From positions 326,501 to 390,500 of the forward strand of contig JASJOG010000138.1 in assembly GCA_030142905.1 (NCBI GenBank): a stretch of DNA of 64,000 bases. The letters are read 5' to 3'. Under the pieces are notes generated by a model. That model was not told the origin of the DNA. It saw only the letters and a list, made by a program, of their open reading frames with translations, and made no database searches. The DNA comes from Heliopora coerulea. Its lineage: Eukaryota; Cnidaria; Anthozoa; Scleralcyonacea; Helioporidae. The translations under genes and the position numbers were made by a program. Shown piece after piece: positions 1 to 11,770 of this stretch; the first letter of the stretch is position 1; each line of letters starts with the position of its first letter.

Positions 1-518
1 ATAACCAATCTAAGGTCAAAATCTAAAAGTTCAGTTAAATCTAACATTTGATTGCATCAACATCTTCAGAATACAGTTTTCAGTTTGTCAGTTCATCAAA
101 TTGTATGATTACAAGCCAGATAGCAATTACTTATGTTAACTCATTAATGGGCAGGGTTCATCCCCTTGATGAGTAAAATCATCTGGCACTAGCCTGTGTA
201 AAATCATAGAGTGTGCCCTTGCCCCTTAATGGGTTAACTAGTAGATGGACAGATCTGAAGTATAAGTTGAGACTATATGCAAGTGGTGTCAGCTGAACAA
301 GGAAATGTCGAAAAAAAGAAAAGAGATATCAGAATATAGTGGGATCACTAGTAAAGATGTTATTTTACTAATATTTATTTAATGCATTGTAATAAATAAA
401 AGCAATCCTGTAATCCATAGCTTTTACTTGGTGGTATGTGTCCTTGACATTTAGTTGCCATAGTATTTTCACTGTCAAAGTATTATAATCATTTTAAATA
501 GTTTATTTTGTACTTTAG
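1..518. other. Intron upstream of the first visible DDR exon
   Basis: No coding exon was found. It ends in a normal acceptor (TACTTTAG at 511-518). It contains one copy of a short TTAACCCATTAA-type inverted-terminal repeat at 136-238. Confidence 0.6.
136..238. repeat. Short MITE-like repeat, TTAACCCATTAAGGGG family
   Basis: About 100 bp bounded by inverted ends: TTAACTCATTAATGGGCAGG on the left and the complement of TTAACCCATTAAGGGGCAAG on the right. Related copies lie near 1094-1196, 3001-3126, 3557-3662, 24891-24957 and 62671-62745. No coding capacity, so a non-autonomous DNA element is the simplest reading. Confidence 0.5.
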
Positions 519-3500
519 CTTGTTCTGATCCACTTGGAATGGAAAGTGGTGAAATAGAAGACTCCCAAATCACTGTTTCTAGTTCAGATCGCACTTCTGC
601 TTGTGGAAGATGTGCTCGTCTTCATAGAGATATACGACCATGGGGAGCATGGTGTCCATCAAGAACAAATGGTAGATCTTATATGAAATTTGATGAGTAT
701 ATCCAGATTGACTTATTGGATTTAATGAGAGTCACCCAGATTGCAACACAAGGAAGGACATTGAATAGAGGAACAGAATATACTGAAAAATTTAAGATAT
801 CTTCCAGTTCTGATAGCAGAAAGTGGGTAGATTATGTAGGTGAAGACCATCCTAATAGGACAACAAAGGTAGTCATGTTGAGTGTTATTGTTCCTTTTTG
901 TTCTGATTTTTGTTCTGATATTTTAATGGTAGTTTGTTCAGTGCACTCAGATAACTTCTAAAGTCAGGAATCAGTAGCATGCAACATGTGCCTCCCTACT
1001 TGAAGTCTTGACACCTTTAGGTGCCTTTTCATGTACATAAATTTTGATGTTGAAAAAGAACTTATGAAGAAGACATATTTTGTGTTTTGTCTATTAACCC
1101 AATAAGGGGCAAGGGTGCACCTTAACATTTTACTCTAGTCTAATTGGAGACAATTTTACTCTTGAAGGGATGAGCCTTGCCTCTTAATGAGTTAAACATA
1201 TTGATTTCTTTCCAATTTTACAACTGAATTAGTTTGAAATTGCAATATAGTAACGTTTCATTGTGGTCATGACTGGATTTTAAGCTATTCTTTTCATGAG
1301 GTCATGTTTGTATGTTACAGCACAGCTATATATCTTATGATATGTCACATAACCACCTAATTAAACCACAATTTAGCCATTTTTTAACCTAGTTTGCCAG
1401 TGTACTGCTTCTTAAAATACTGTAATATATTACATGTAGTTGTTTGGTAATTGTCCTTTTGGAAATTAGTCTTCCTGAACTGACAGAAGAAACTAATAGT
1501 ATGTACATGAGCTGAGCATAAATATTTATTGAGGAAATACATGAGTAAGGGTACACAATTCTCTCACTTTGACTAACTCAACTACAGAATGATTTAACTA
1601 ATTCTTTAGATGATGTTGAGAAATGGGCCTGTGCTAATAGATTACCCTTGAACAAATCCAAGACAAAGTTAATCTTTGTCACTGGTAAATGTTTAAGAAG
1701 AAAATTGAATTCTGAAGATCATCATCTTAACCTACACACTGTTAATGGTACAATTGTTGGACAGGTTCAGTCTGCAAGAGTTCTAGGTCTTGAAATTGAT
1801 AATGAACTAAGTTTTTCAAATCATGTTGACAAACTATCCCAAAAGCTCTCTCAGCTATTGGGGATTTTGAATAGAATAAAAGCCTGTCTTCCTTGGAAGC
1901 AGAGAGTCATGTATTATAATGGAATGGTTTGGCCATTAATGAACTATGTCGACGTAGTATGGCATAATTGTGGTAAAGAAGACTTGCACAGAATCTTATG
2001 ATTACAGAAAAGAGCTGCCTGAGTCATTTTAGGTGCAGAACCACATTCCTTATCTGTGAGGTTGTTCAACAAATTACATTGGATACCATTTTACAAAGAA
2101 GCCAAGATTTCCAAATGTACATTGGCTTACAAAATGACTCAGCAAACTGTTCCCTTATATTTAATAAATGCTCTTCAATCAAACAGTACATTACACTCAA
2201 AGTCTACATAATACTGTAAATTAAATTTATTATGTCTTGCTTTTAAATGTAAGACCAAAGGTGGTAAAACTTTTACAATATCAACATGTCAATTATGGAA
2301 TACATTATTGATGCATATTAGAAAACTGCCATCAGTTAAAACTTTCAGGAACTTTCTCAGAAAGCCATCTCTTGAGAATCAGCAATCATTGATGCATTTT
2401 AAACAATAATCTAATTTATTTTATTTTATACTATTTCTACCTTTTTGGTATTTTTTAATGTTTTATATGTTCTATTTATTGTCTATGTTTTATTATCTTA
2501 TTTAATTCTGTAATTAAGTTATTGAGGGGCACAAGTATACTAGTGTTTTGCACTATTTGATGTTAACCCTCTTGAAATAAAGACCTTACTTACTTAGTTA
2601 CTTACTTAGTTACTTACTTAAATTTTGTGCTTTTTTATATTGCAGATATTTGATGGCAACAATGATTCATCAACTGTGGTTCCTCACAAAATAAATCCTC
2701 CTATTATTGCAAGATATGTAAGAATTCATCCTGGGTATTACAAGTATAATCCAGTTTGTTTGCGGCTTGAATTATATGGCTGTCACTTGAATAACCAAGG
2801 TTTGTAGTTCAGATAACAGCAAATTTTACTGTAATGTGAAAAACGGAGATCTGCATAGGCAGTTTTGGATTGACATAGAAAAATGTTTAAAGGTTGAGGT
2901 AGTGGTCTGTAAAAAAGTGAGAGAAGAACAGTTTGTGAACTGTTTGGGGCAATCTGAACGATTGGGACGATGTAAACATTTATCGATATGAAAACTTAGT
3001 TTAATCCATAAAGGATCAAGGGCACACTTTATAATTTCACTCTGGCTAACGCCAGATAATTTTCCTCTAGTTAACACCAGGCAGTTTTACTCATGAAGGT
3101 GATAAGCCATGTCGTTCAATGAGCTAAAATATAAACAGGCAGGCCGGTGAAAGGAAGGTAGAAGAAATTAACCTTTTGGGGAACAATTAAGACGTTAGGA
3201 GTATCGTCATACATTTATCCGAACGTGGTTGCAATATTTGAAAGGGAATTCGGGGAAGATATATACATATCAGGAGTGGAAGTAAGAGCATTGGCACTTT
3301 CTAGAGGAAGGTTGGGTTTCTGGGAGTGTCTCAGTAACTTTTCTTCTTGGTTGTAGTTTATTTTGACGTCGCGGACTTAGATGTTCTACTTTGGTCCCAA
3401 AAAGTGTAAAGACACGAGGCATTGACTGATTAACCACTGTTTTAGTTGTCTCTGAAGCGTTTTTACATGTACAACTTCCCAGTTACTCCTTAACTCAAAA

Positions 3501-6500
3501 GTGACTCTGGAATAGTCTTCTGTTTCTTTCATAAAGTAATGCGCAGAAAGTAGTTTTTAAAATGAACCCTGAAGCGGCAAGGGTTCACTTTAGTCTTTTG
3601 CTCTGGCTATGCTAAATGATTTTACTCATCAAAGAGACGAGTCCTGTCCCTTAATGAGCTAGAACAAGCTCGTGGTGCGAAAATTTTTGCTTAAAACAAG
3701 CTTGTAGTGCGAAAACTTTAGAAAACGTGGAGTGCACCAGATAAACCATTTGTCCAAATAGTGGATTTTTTCACTACTCAATATCAGGCTCGGTAGTACT
3801 TTTTTATTATATAGCTTGGTGAACTTGTTTTTCGGTCTGTGCGCACAATTACTCTTGCTGATTAGTTGCTGAACGTTTCGATACAGTTATATTACCTGTC
3901 CGTACCGAGTTGTTTTGTTTTGTTTGTTTTTGCTTCTCACATTTCATCGGTAAACTTTTTTTCACATGACTCCTTTTCATATAAAACGTAGTCTAGTTGC
4001 TATTCGTGTTTCAGAACACGTTTTACTCTTTCACGAAGGGCCTTTGCTCGAAACGTTAGAATTCTTTGCGATCAGTCACAGCAGTTACCAACCTTTGAAC
4101 TTTTTACAATAACAGTTATAGGATACATGACTTCATCACGGAAAAGAGCCTACCTAGACCTAGGTTCTGTTCTGTGGATTGTGTTTTGTTTGATATTTGT
4201 TAAAGTTATTGACTGAATATGGTTTTTTACCTGAAGTATCAATATGGCTTTATTATGTTTTCTTGTTGTGCAGTAGTACCAACCAGCGTATAGTGTGCCT
4301 AGCGTATTTTGTAATGCATGTTACAGCCATGATACTAAATTTGGATGTCATTTCCTGTAATGTTGCACTTTATTATTTCAGGCATACTTTCATACTCCAT
4401 GCCGCAGGGACAATCTACTAAAAATAGAAAAATTCAATACAAAGACACCTCTTACAGTGGATCAACTAGAAATGGAGTATTGAACGGAGGAACTGGTTTG
4501 TTGACGGATGGTGTAGTTGGTCCAGTTGACTCAAAGAAGTACAAGGGGAACGGATGGGTTGGATGGAACTCCACAGCACAACATGGCGTTAACATCACAT
4601 TTGAATTTAGTACCTTAAGAAAATTCAGTAATATGACAATTACAATGAATTTCAATGCAACCCGTGACAATAGGATCTTTAGTAAATCAAGAATCTTTTT
4701 TGGTAATGCTAAAGATGACTTTTCTGACAGTACGTCACTTCAATATTGTCCAAAGCGAGTTAAGCAAAACGTCGTGGCAGAAAATGTGAATGTTTCCCTT
4801 TCCCTCTGTGGCAATGTGGGAACCTTCGTCAGGATTCAACTTCATCATGGAGGAAAATGGATTTTGATCAGTGAAATTAAGTTTAGTTCAGGTACTGTAT
4901 GTGTGTGCATTGAACATGCCGTAGAATCTCGAAAGTAACGAGGACGGCTACTTTTGGAGTTCATAGCCCCTGAGGGGAGGTAGTTATTTTCAGAGGGCGG
5001 TTATTTTGGGGTTACTAATTTTAGTATCGGTTAAAATGCAGTGACCGACGTTTTACGGCTGATTACATTCGATGAGATCGAGGCGGAATTTTGGTGGTTG
5101 TTTCTATTGTGCCAAGTATGGCTTGACAGATGGTAAACTTTGAGTTCGTCCGCGTCAAAGTTATTTTCATGGGAGGAATAGACCTCTTTCACAATGGCCA
5201 CAATTTTAAATATTTGCTTATGTGCATCTAAGTCCATATTAATCGATGCAATTGAAGAACCAGGCGGAAAACGTATTCGAATGATGAAAATCAATGCCCA
5301 GCAAAAAATTCTTAACACAGGCATATTTGTGTCAAAAGGTTTATTGAGATCTAACGTTTCGTTGCTTAAGACGCAACATCATCAGAGAATGAGAAAAAGA
5401 CGATGAGACAATCATTAAAATATTATTACAAAGCTAATTAGCATAAATTTGGCGTTTGAGAGGAAATAGGAAGTGATGAGATGTCAGAGGTGGCGAAGAG
5501 GGTACAGGCAATCAGAATAAGGAAAGAGGAATTGAGCTTGATTGTGAGTTGAGGGTAGGATTAAGTTTGTGGATGAGTAAGCTTTCCCTGATGAGGAGTT
5601 CATGAGTGATTGATGAAGAGGAGTGAGAGAGGATGGTGAAATCGTCTGATGTAGTGGGATGGCCAGTGTCGTGGTGATGTGATAGAATGTTTGTTGTGGA
5701 GGGGTTAGCACGCTCTTTGCCAGTAATGGCCGATCACTTGGGTATCTCAGCCATTACTGGCAAAGAGCGTGCTAACCCCTCCACAACAAACATTCTATCA
5801 CATCACCACGACACTGGCCATCCCACTACATCAGACGATTTCACCATCCTCTCTCACTCCTCTTCATCAATCACTCATGAACTCCTCATCAGGGAAAGCT
5901 TACTCATCCACAAACTTAATCCTACCCTCAACTCACAATCAAGCTCAATTCCTCTTTCCTTATTCTGATTGCCTGTACCCTCTTCGCCACCTCTGACATC
6001 TCATCACTTCCTATTTCCTCTCAAACGCCAAATTTATGCTAATTAGCTTTGTAATAATATTTTAATGATTGTCTCATCGTCTTTTTCTCATTCTCTGATG
6101 ATGTTGCGTCTTAAGCAACGAAACGTTAGATCTCAATAAACCTTTTGACACAAATATGCCTGTGTTAAGAATTTTTTGCTGGGCATTGATTTTCATCATT
6201 CGAATAAGTCCATATTACTGTTTCGTTTGAATAAATTATCAATCAACAGGTTATAAAAATAAATTTTGCAAGCGCCTACTTTAGACGGAGCGGTTACTTT
6301 AAGAAGAGAAGCTACTTTCAGACTTTCGTAGTAACTGTTAAAAATACGGCTATTTTTGAAGGGGCGGTTACTCCTGGGGAGCAGTAACTTTCGGCATTCT
6401 ACGGTATCAGTAAAGATTGCTAGTTAGGTTCCGTATCCAAACTTTTACTGCATTTTTTGTTGTTGATGATTACTATCAAACAAATGCCGTTCTGCGATAA

Positions 6501-9500
6501 ATTCTACTGTCCGTCGTTTTATCATCCTTGCATCTGCACAAGTCATTATTTTGCTAAGTTCTAAATGTCTTTTGCCTTCGACCCGTTTCTAGGAGGATCA
6601 GTCTTTTATTATTTTATTCTGGGTAATGCCGGACAAATCTACTTATCAAGGAAGACATCCCATAATGATATATAGCTTAAACCTGTCACAATTGTTATAT
6701 GGCTCAATTAAGCCATATATATGCACTTAGATCGCATATATGTACGTGTGATCTAAGCGGCAGCCACGATATGTTGATAATCGAATTTGCACCTCAGCTG
6801 GCCATTCGAGTCTCGGCGGCTCAATGGTTAGAGTGTCTCACTGGTCGTCAGAAGGTTACAGGTTCGATCCCCGTCCGGGGCTTAGAAATCATTTTTCTGA
6901 GGTGAGAGCTTCATTCATCTAATTAAATCCCTTATCAAACGATGATGAAACTTGACGAAAGTTGAAGATCTTTCTCGTTTGGCAGCACATTCTCAATCAA
7001 CTGTCATCAACCCTAACTCTCAATTCTCTTCAACTTTCATCAACCTTCATTAGGTCTCATCAGCCCTTATCAATTCTCAACTCTCATGGAGTCTCATCCA
7101 CTCAACTATAACGCGGAATAGTGGATGGTTATGCGCTGTTTATGGCACGATGAGTTTCGACAAGGCGATGTTTGAGTTGCAATTTGGATGGAACATTTCA
7201 CATGTACTAATTGTTTTCCCGTTGCTATTAGTTCCCATTCAAGACACCCCAAAGACAACATTTAGAAGTTGCACGGATGATAACGTTCCGTCTTGTGTTA
7301 TTGACAAACCCTTGTCCACAGATTCAACACTTGACAGTACATCGACATCACGTTCAGGTAAGTCGGTTTATATTCTTATGCTAAGTTTACAGATGACGAG
7401 AAATATATCCTCTCCAACTACTAACCTGTACATAACTGGACTGCATGCCTCCAGTAAGTTTGAGTTGCTAGAGGTGTCCCTAAAAGGATGGCGTCAACAT
7501 TGAAATTTATGGCTCCTTAGAACGGACAATCATATTCGACAACATTATCATATAGATACAGGCCTTAGTGAGTGAACTCAGGCAAACTTTGTCCAGTCGA
7601 CAGGGCAGACGTCATAAGTGCGCTTTACTATTGTTGGAGGTCTAAAGACCTACGATTTAACATCGCCATTCGAGAAGCCACGAAAAGTCTCACCATTTAA
7701 CCATGGTGATATCAAGGCAGCCCTTTCCCTTTAATTATATAAAGATTTAAACGTTTTCTTCAACAATCGTGATTTCCGTTTTTCCTCTACTCATCCATGG
7801 TGTAGTTTCAGAAGGTACTACTGTTCCTCATGCTGCTTCTGGCTCTGGTGACCTACGTACCACTATAGTCATAGTCTGTGTTGTTCTGCTTATTGTCATC
7901 ATTGTCCTTGTTCTCGTCTTCTTCCTCTACCGTCGCCGAGCACTCTGCTTTGACAAATTCAAACGAGAAAGTATCAAGAAAGACCGACCAGCGGTCCACG
8001 TTGAACTTCAAGAAAGAGATAGTATACTAGATACTACGTACGACAAGTTGAACGAAGATCTTGGTAATCCGCTTTATTCGAGCCTTGGCAAAGACGATGA
8101 TAAGGAACCCATGTTGTCTCCTGGGGATAAGAAGAGTACAGTAGGAAAAGAGGTGAAGGTTTCAGGTAAGGTCACTAGTACTGCCAAGTGGCAGGGACGA
8201 TAAGACATAGTTAAAGTAGCTAAATCAACACATAGTCAGACTGTGGCTGTCGAGGAGGGAAAAATCAGGCACGACATTGAGTTGGATGAGATGATATGGG
8301 TATAGATAGGATGGGGTGGGATGGGATGGGATACATTTGGATCGTACGGGATAGATGGTAAACAGCATGGTGGGTAACAAAGGGTGATATGGAAATAAAG
8401 AGATAACACGGCAATCAGATAAGATTAAATGGTGGGACGACACACATGATTAAAAATAAGATAGAACAGAAGATGAGAGGAAAAGATACCCGTGGGGTGG
8501 AACGCGATGGGATGGGTTGAGATTAGATATCGCGACCATAAGATAACGGAAGAAGACGTAAAAGGTCGTTGTAATATTATGATGAAGGCAGCTTCCTGGA
8601 CATCCAAGCTGGAGACTTAATGTCAACTTGTTGCTAGGTAAAAGGGATTCAGAACTCTATACTGAACCAGACGTCGAAAGCACCCCGAAGGGGCCCGACG
8701 AGTATGCGGAGCCGGTCGATAGTCTGGCGAAGAGGAATGACGACGAAATAATGGCGAACCCGATATACGAGCGTGTGTATTCGGAACCGCTGTACGGAGT
8801 GTCTGGCACGATATTGGTTGGACCGCAGGAAGAGACATTGAGACGAGGGACTACCATGGAAAAATTTCCCCGTGACCATTTAGTATTTAAAGAAAAAATT
8901 GGTGACGGGCAATTTGGCGAGGTGCACATCGCTGAGGCCGATATTAGGGACATGAGCGCGGTGTTGGGAGATGACTATAAGGGCAAGACAAAGATCATTG
9001 TTGCTGTGAAGACTTTAAAGGTGAACGTATCGAAGGACATAAAGACAGACTTTTTCAAGGAGGTACGGGTCATGTCACGACTGCAGCACGAGAATGTCGT
9101 CCGCCTCTTGGGAGTATGTCGAGATGAACCGATCTGCATGATTGTGGAGTACATGGAGAATGGCGACCTGAACCAGTTCCTCCGAGGGCATGTGTTAGAG
9201 GGCGATGATGACGAAATGTTGTACGCAAACACCAAACAGCCAATCAAGTATCAAGACTTGATGTACATCGCGCAACAGGTTGCCTCCGGAATGAAGTACT
9301 TCGCGTCGTTGAACTTCGTTCACCGAGATCTCGCAGCCAGAAACTGTCTGGTCGGTGAAGGATTGACGGTGAAGCTCGCTGATTTTGGTATGTCCCGGCT
9401 TTTGTATTCCAAACATTATTACCGGGTTCAAGGCAGAGTTATGCTGCCCATAAGATGGATGGCGCCTGAAAGTATATTTCAAGGTAACGCTTTGTTTTGT

Positions 9501-10163
9501 TTTTTTTAGGGAACTAAGACACTTCGTCGTGTTAATTGCTCCACAAAACTAAGTCACTTCATATAACTTTATAATCAAATTTTTGTATTTCCGTGTCCTC
9601 ACAATTTTTGTGTGGAATGAAATGTCCAGACTTGAAGGCTGTTACCTTGTTAGGTCTGCGACGGGTCAGTGTAGTAGGATAGGCAGAGATTGTTCTAGTT
9701 AATATTGGTGTTTAAAATCGATATCATGAAGATAACAAGCTGTCCATTAACCTGAATTACAGTCGTCGCCTCTCCACGTGAGGAGAGCAATCTGGAAAGG
9801 ATGACGTAGAGACCAGGTGCCGTTGGATCTCTGAACAAAACCTTTTTCTTTGACGCAGGTCGTTTCACTACGCAAACCGATGTTTGGTCATTTGGCATAA
9901 CGTTGTGGGAGATTTTCACATTGGCTGCCGAATTTCCATACGCCAACCTAACAGATGAACAAGTCATCGCCAACGCTAAGGCAGCATTCACTAAAGGTGC
10001 CTCGAACGTGGTCTACAATGGTAAGCCAGGCGTGTGCGAACAAGACATCTACGACATGATGATACGTTGCTGGGCTAGTAATCCCGAGCAGAGGCCGGAG
10101 TTTGACAGTCTTCACAGCTTCTTAGAAGACAAATTGGGAAGTGTGGGAACAATCGTGGTATGA
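519..10163 (+). CDS. DDR: Discoidin domain receptor-type tyrosine kinase (5' partial)
   Basis: Exons seen: 519-868, 2646-2799, 4382-4891, 7232-7357, 7812-8165, 8638-9483, 9859-10163 (stop). All junctions are GT-AG and keep one frame, giving about 880 residues. Order of parts: discoidin (F5/8C) domain ending RYVRIHPGYYKYNPVCLRLELYGC; a second DDR-specific extracellular domain (GGTGLLTDGVVG, VGWN, WILISEIKFS); a stalk; a transmembrane helix in exon 7812-8165 followed by RRR; a juxtamembrane stretch with NPLY and NPIY tyrosine motifs; and a kinase domain. The kinase has the glycine loop GDGQFGEV, VAVK lysine near 9009, HRDLAARN at 9321, DFG at 9381 and RWMAPES, so it looks active. Known family role: collagen-binding receptors at the cell surface. 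The signal peptide exon lies upstream of the window. Four internal exons are phase 1-1. Vertebrate DDR1 and DDR2 are later paralogues, so no number is assigned. Confidence 0.93.
1094..1196. repeat. Short MITE-like repeat, TTAACCCATTAAGGGG family
   Basis: Starts TTAACCCAATAAGGGGCAAG and ends CTTAATGAGTTAA. It has the same inverted ends and internal TTTTACTC motifs as the copy at 136-238, and lies in DDR intron 869-2645. Confidence 0.5.
1567..2625 (+). mobile_element. 5'-truncated, decayed non-LTR retrotransposon (CR1/L2-like LINE)
   Basis: An interrupted reading frame gives the C-terminal part of a LINE reverse transcriptase ORF: DVEKWACANRLPLNKSKTK, then RVLGLEIDNELSFSNHVDKL, then WPLMNYVDVVWHNCG and, after stops, LHWIPF. 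These blocks are typical of the region after the catalytic YADD box in CR1/L2-type elements; the catalytic part is absent. The 3' end is a short tandem tail (CTTA/GTTA units, about 2585-2625) after an AATAAA. It sits sense-oriented in a DDR intron. Stops and frameshifts mark it as dead. Confidence 0.75.
3001..3126. repeat. Diverged short MITE-like repeat
   Basis: Starts TTAATCCATAAAGGATCAAG and ends CAATGAGCTAA, with internal CTCTGGCTAACGCCAG shared with the copy at 3557-3662. A longer and more diverged member of the family at 136-238. Confidence 0.4.
3557..3662. repeat. Diverged short MITE-like repeat
   Basis: Contains GGCAAGGGTTCAC near the left end and CCCTTAATGAGCTAG at the right end, with internal TTTTACTCATC. 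Same family as 136-238, lying in DDR intron 2800-4381. Confidence 0.4.
5242..6204. mobile_element. Head-to-head pair of truncated Penelope-like element ends, with target-site duplication
   Basis: Arms 5275-5730 and 5750-6205 are inverted repeats of 456 bp each with no length difference and a 19-nt loop. A 13-bp direct repeat TAAGTCCATATTA flanks the unit (5229-5241 and 6205-6217), so the pair was inserted as one event or built at one site. Each arm, read outward, encodes a peptide ending KLNPTLNSQSSSIPLSLF and containing HELLIRESLLIHKLNP, which resembles the C-terminus of Penelope GIY-YIG proteins. Both arms contain a CTGATGA...GAAAC hammerhead-like core and an AATAAA. A 33-bp unpaired stretch (5242-5274) lies next to the left duplication. 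Located in DDR intron 4892-7231. Confidence 0.75.
6690..6910 (+). repeat. tRNA-derived SINE, family 1
   Basis: A tRNA-like head at 6810-6882 has an A box (GGCTCAATGGTTAGAG) and a B box (GGTTCGATCCC), with paired ends GTCTCGG and CCGGGGC. It is preceded by the body sequence CTAAGCGGCAGCCAC and followed by TTTTTCTGAGGTGAGAGCTT, both shared with the copies near 33163, 53038-54040 and 60266. The shared flanks show a SINE rather than an isolated tRNA gene. Confidence 0.75.
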
Positions 10164-11770
10164 GGGTCCCTTTTAGACGTGAGCAGACTTTGTCAGGAAA
10201 GTGTGGTGAGTTTGTACATGCAGTACCTCGGATGTTTAAAAGTGATTGCTTGGTTGGATTCTCTGCAACTGGTTAGAATTTAGACCTGAAGTTTGGAAAG
10301 GGTTCGAAAAGATTGTAGCATCGTAATTTTTAATCGCCATCTTTAAGTATACATCATTGGTTTATTTCTTGTTTTAACACGAACAACAGTTTTCTGATGC
10401 TTGAAACCATTTTCCATGAACAGTTGAGATCAGAATCCTCTGAACTATACATTATATGAACAGAATATTTTTTTAAAAATTTTATTATAATTGTATGGAA
10501 CTTTTTATGCTTTCACGAGGCTGGCCTCTCGTTCGACCGCATTTCTTTTTTTGTCGCATTATTTGACAGCGGTGTAGTTTTAAAAAGAAAATAGTTTTGA
10601 AGAATTTATCAGAATATGTAGCAAGGTAAAGGAGAATTATTTTGGTAGGTTTGGCCATTTTGTAGCTCCGAATGTGTTCTTGATGATTGCTTTTTATGTC
10701 AACTGCGTGCTATAGGTTTGTGTCTTGTGATGAAGCTATGTGACTGATCTTTTCTAAAATATTTTTACAAGTTTATAAGTGCGAATAGCCCCACCACCGC
10801 CACGTCGTGTATTACCGGTGAATGAATTCTGTACAAAGAAAGGGTTACACAGTGCACGACCTCTTAAACTTGGGCTATTTCAGGTACTTTTTAAGCAACC
10901 AGGGAGAACAACCACCGTTTAACGCGAATGTGTAATGTGGTCGTTTTATCCAACGTGTGTGTGTGTGTATGATCTGATATATAAATGCATGAATGGATGG
11001 ATAGATGGACGGATGTCTACAAGTGTGTACAGATAGATAGGTGAAGGAATAAAGGGACGGACAGATGGAATGAATGAATGGACAAACGGACTTGGAGGTT
11101 AGATAGACTTGTGGATGGACGGACGGACTTTGAACAGGCGGAAGGACTTGTTGATGGGCGGATGAACTTGTTGGTGGATGGATGGATGGATGGATGGATG
11201 AATGAATGCATGCAGTTATGGATGGACGGACGGACGAGCTTTGGACAGACGGACAGACGTGCCTAAGGATGGACAGTCGGAGTCGTGGATGGACGACCAG
11301 CCTTGTGGATGGACGGACGGCCTTGTGGATGGACGGACGGCCTTGTGGATGGACGGACGGCCTTGTGGATGGACGGACAACCCTGTGGATGGACAAACGG
11401 AAGTGTGGATGAACACGCTGATGACTTGAATGGACAGGAGAGGTTGGCGGACAAGGATGGGCGGACCAATTGATGGACCCATGCGTAAAAGGATGGACAA
11501 GTTCACCGACGCGTTGAGAGACGATAGAGGACGTATTGATATGGAGGGGTGAAGAGTAAATGTCAAAGACCATTTTATTAAAGTTCAGTCACATTGTCAG
11601 TTTAACCTAAGAATTTTTTTACTGCGAACTACATAAATTTGTATATGAAGTCATTTGTATCGACATCGTAATTTTAGTAATAAGTGCATTTTGTAGATTG
11701 CTTTTTATAAAATTTAAAGTTATGTTTTATATTTGTTTTAAATATTCCAATAAAAACAGACTGTCATGTG
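10164..11770 (+). other. Probable 3'UTR of the DDR gene
   Basis: No exon after the kinase stop at 10163. The first strong polyadenylation signal in sense orientation, AATAAA at 11749-11754 followed by a GT-rich stretch, suggests a 3'UTR of about 1.6 kb that would include the minisatellite at 10990-11480. This is inferred, without transcript evidence. Confidence 0.45.
10985..11480. repeat. TGGA-based minisatellite with a perfect 20-bp register core
   Basis: Built from TGGATGGACGGACGG variants. From 11281 to 11420 there are seven consecutive units in exact 20-bp register, four of them CCTTGTGGATGGACGGACGG or one change away. Outside the core the units are looser (TGGA, TGAA, CGGA). Because the repeat lacks stops, it leaves long open frames on both strands that are not genes. 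Confidence 0.9.

Noticed and set aside
7150..7503. 117-residue ORF starting MSFDKAMFEL
   Set aside because: Only 7232-7357 is a DDR exon; the ATG and the C-terminal part lie in intron sequence beyond the splice sites.
10875..11573. 232-residue His/Pro/Ser-rich ORF on the minus strand and several overlapping plus-strand ORFs
   Set aside because: They are the minisatellite read in different frames; the unit simply lacks stops.
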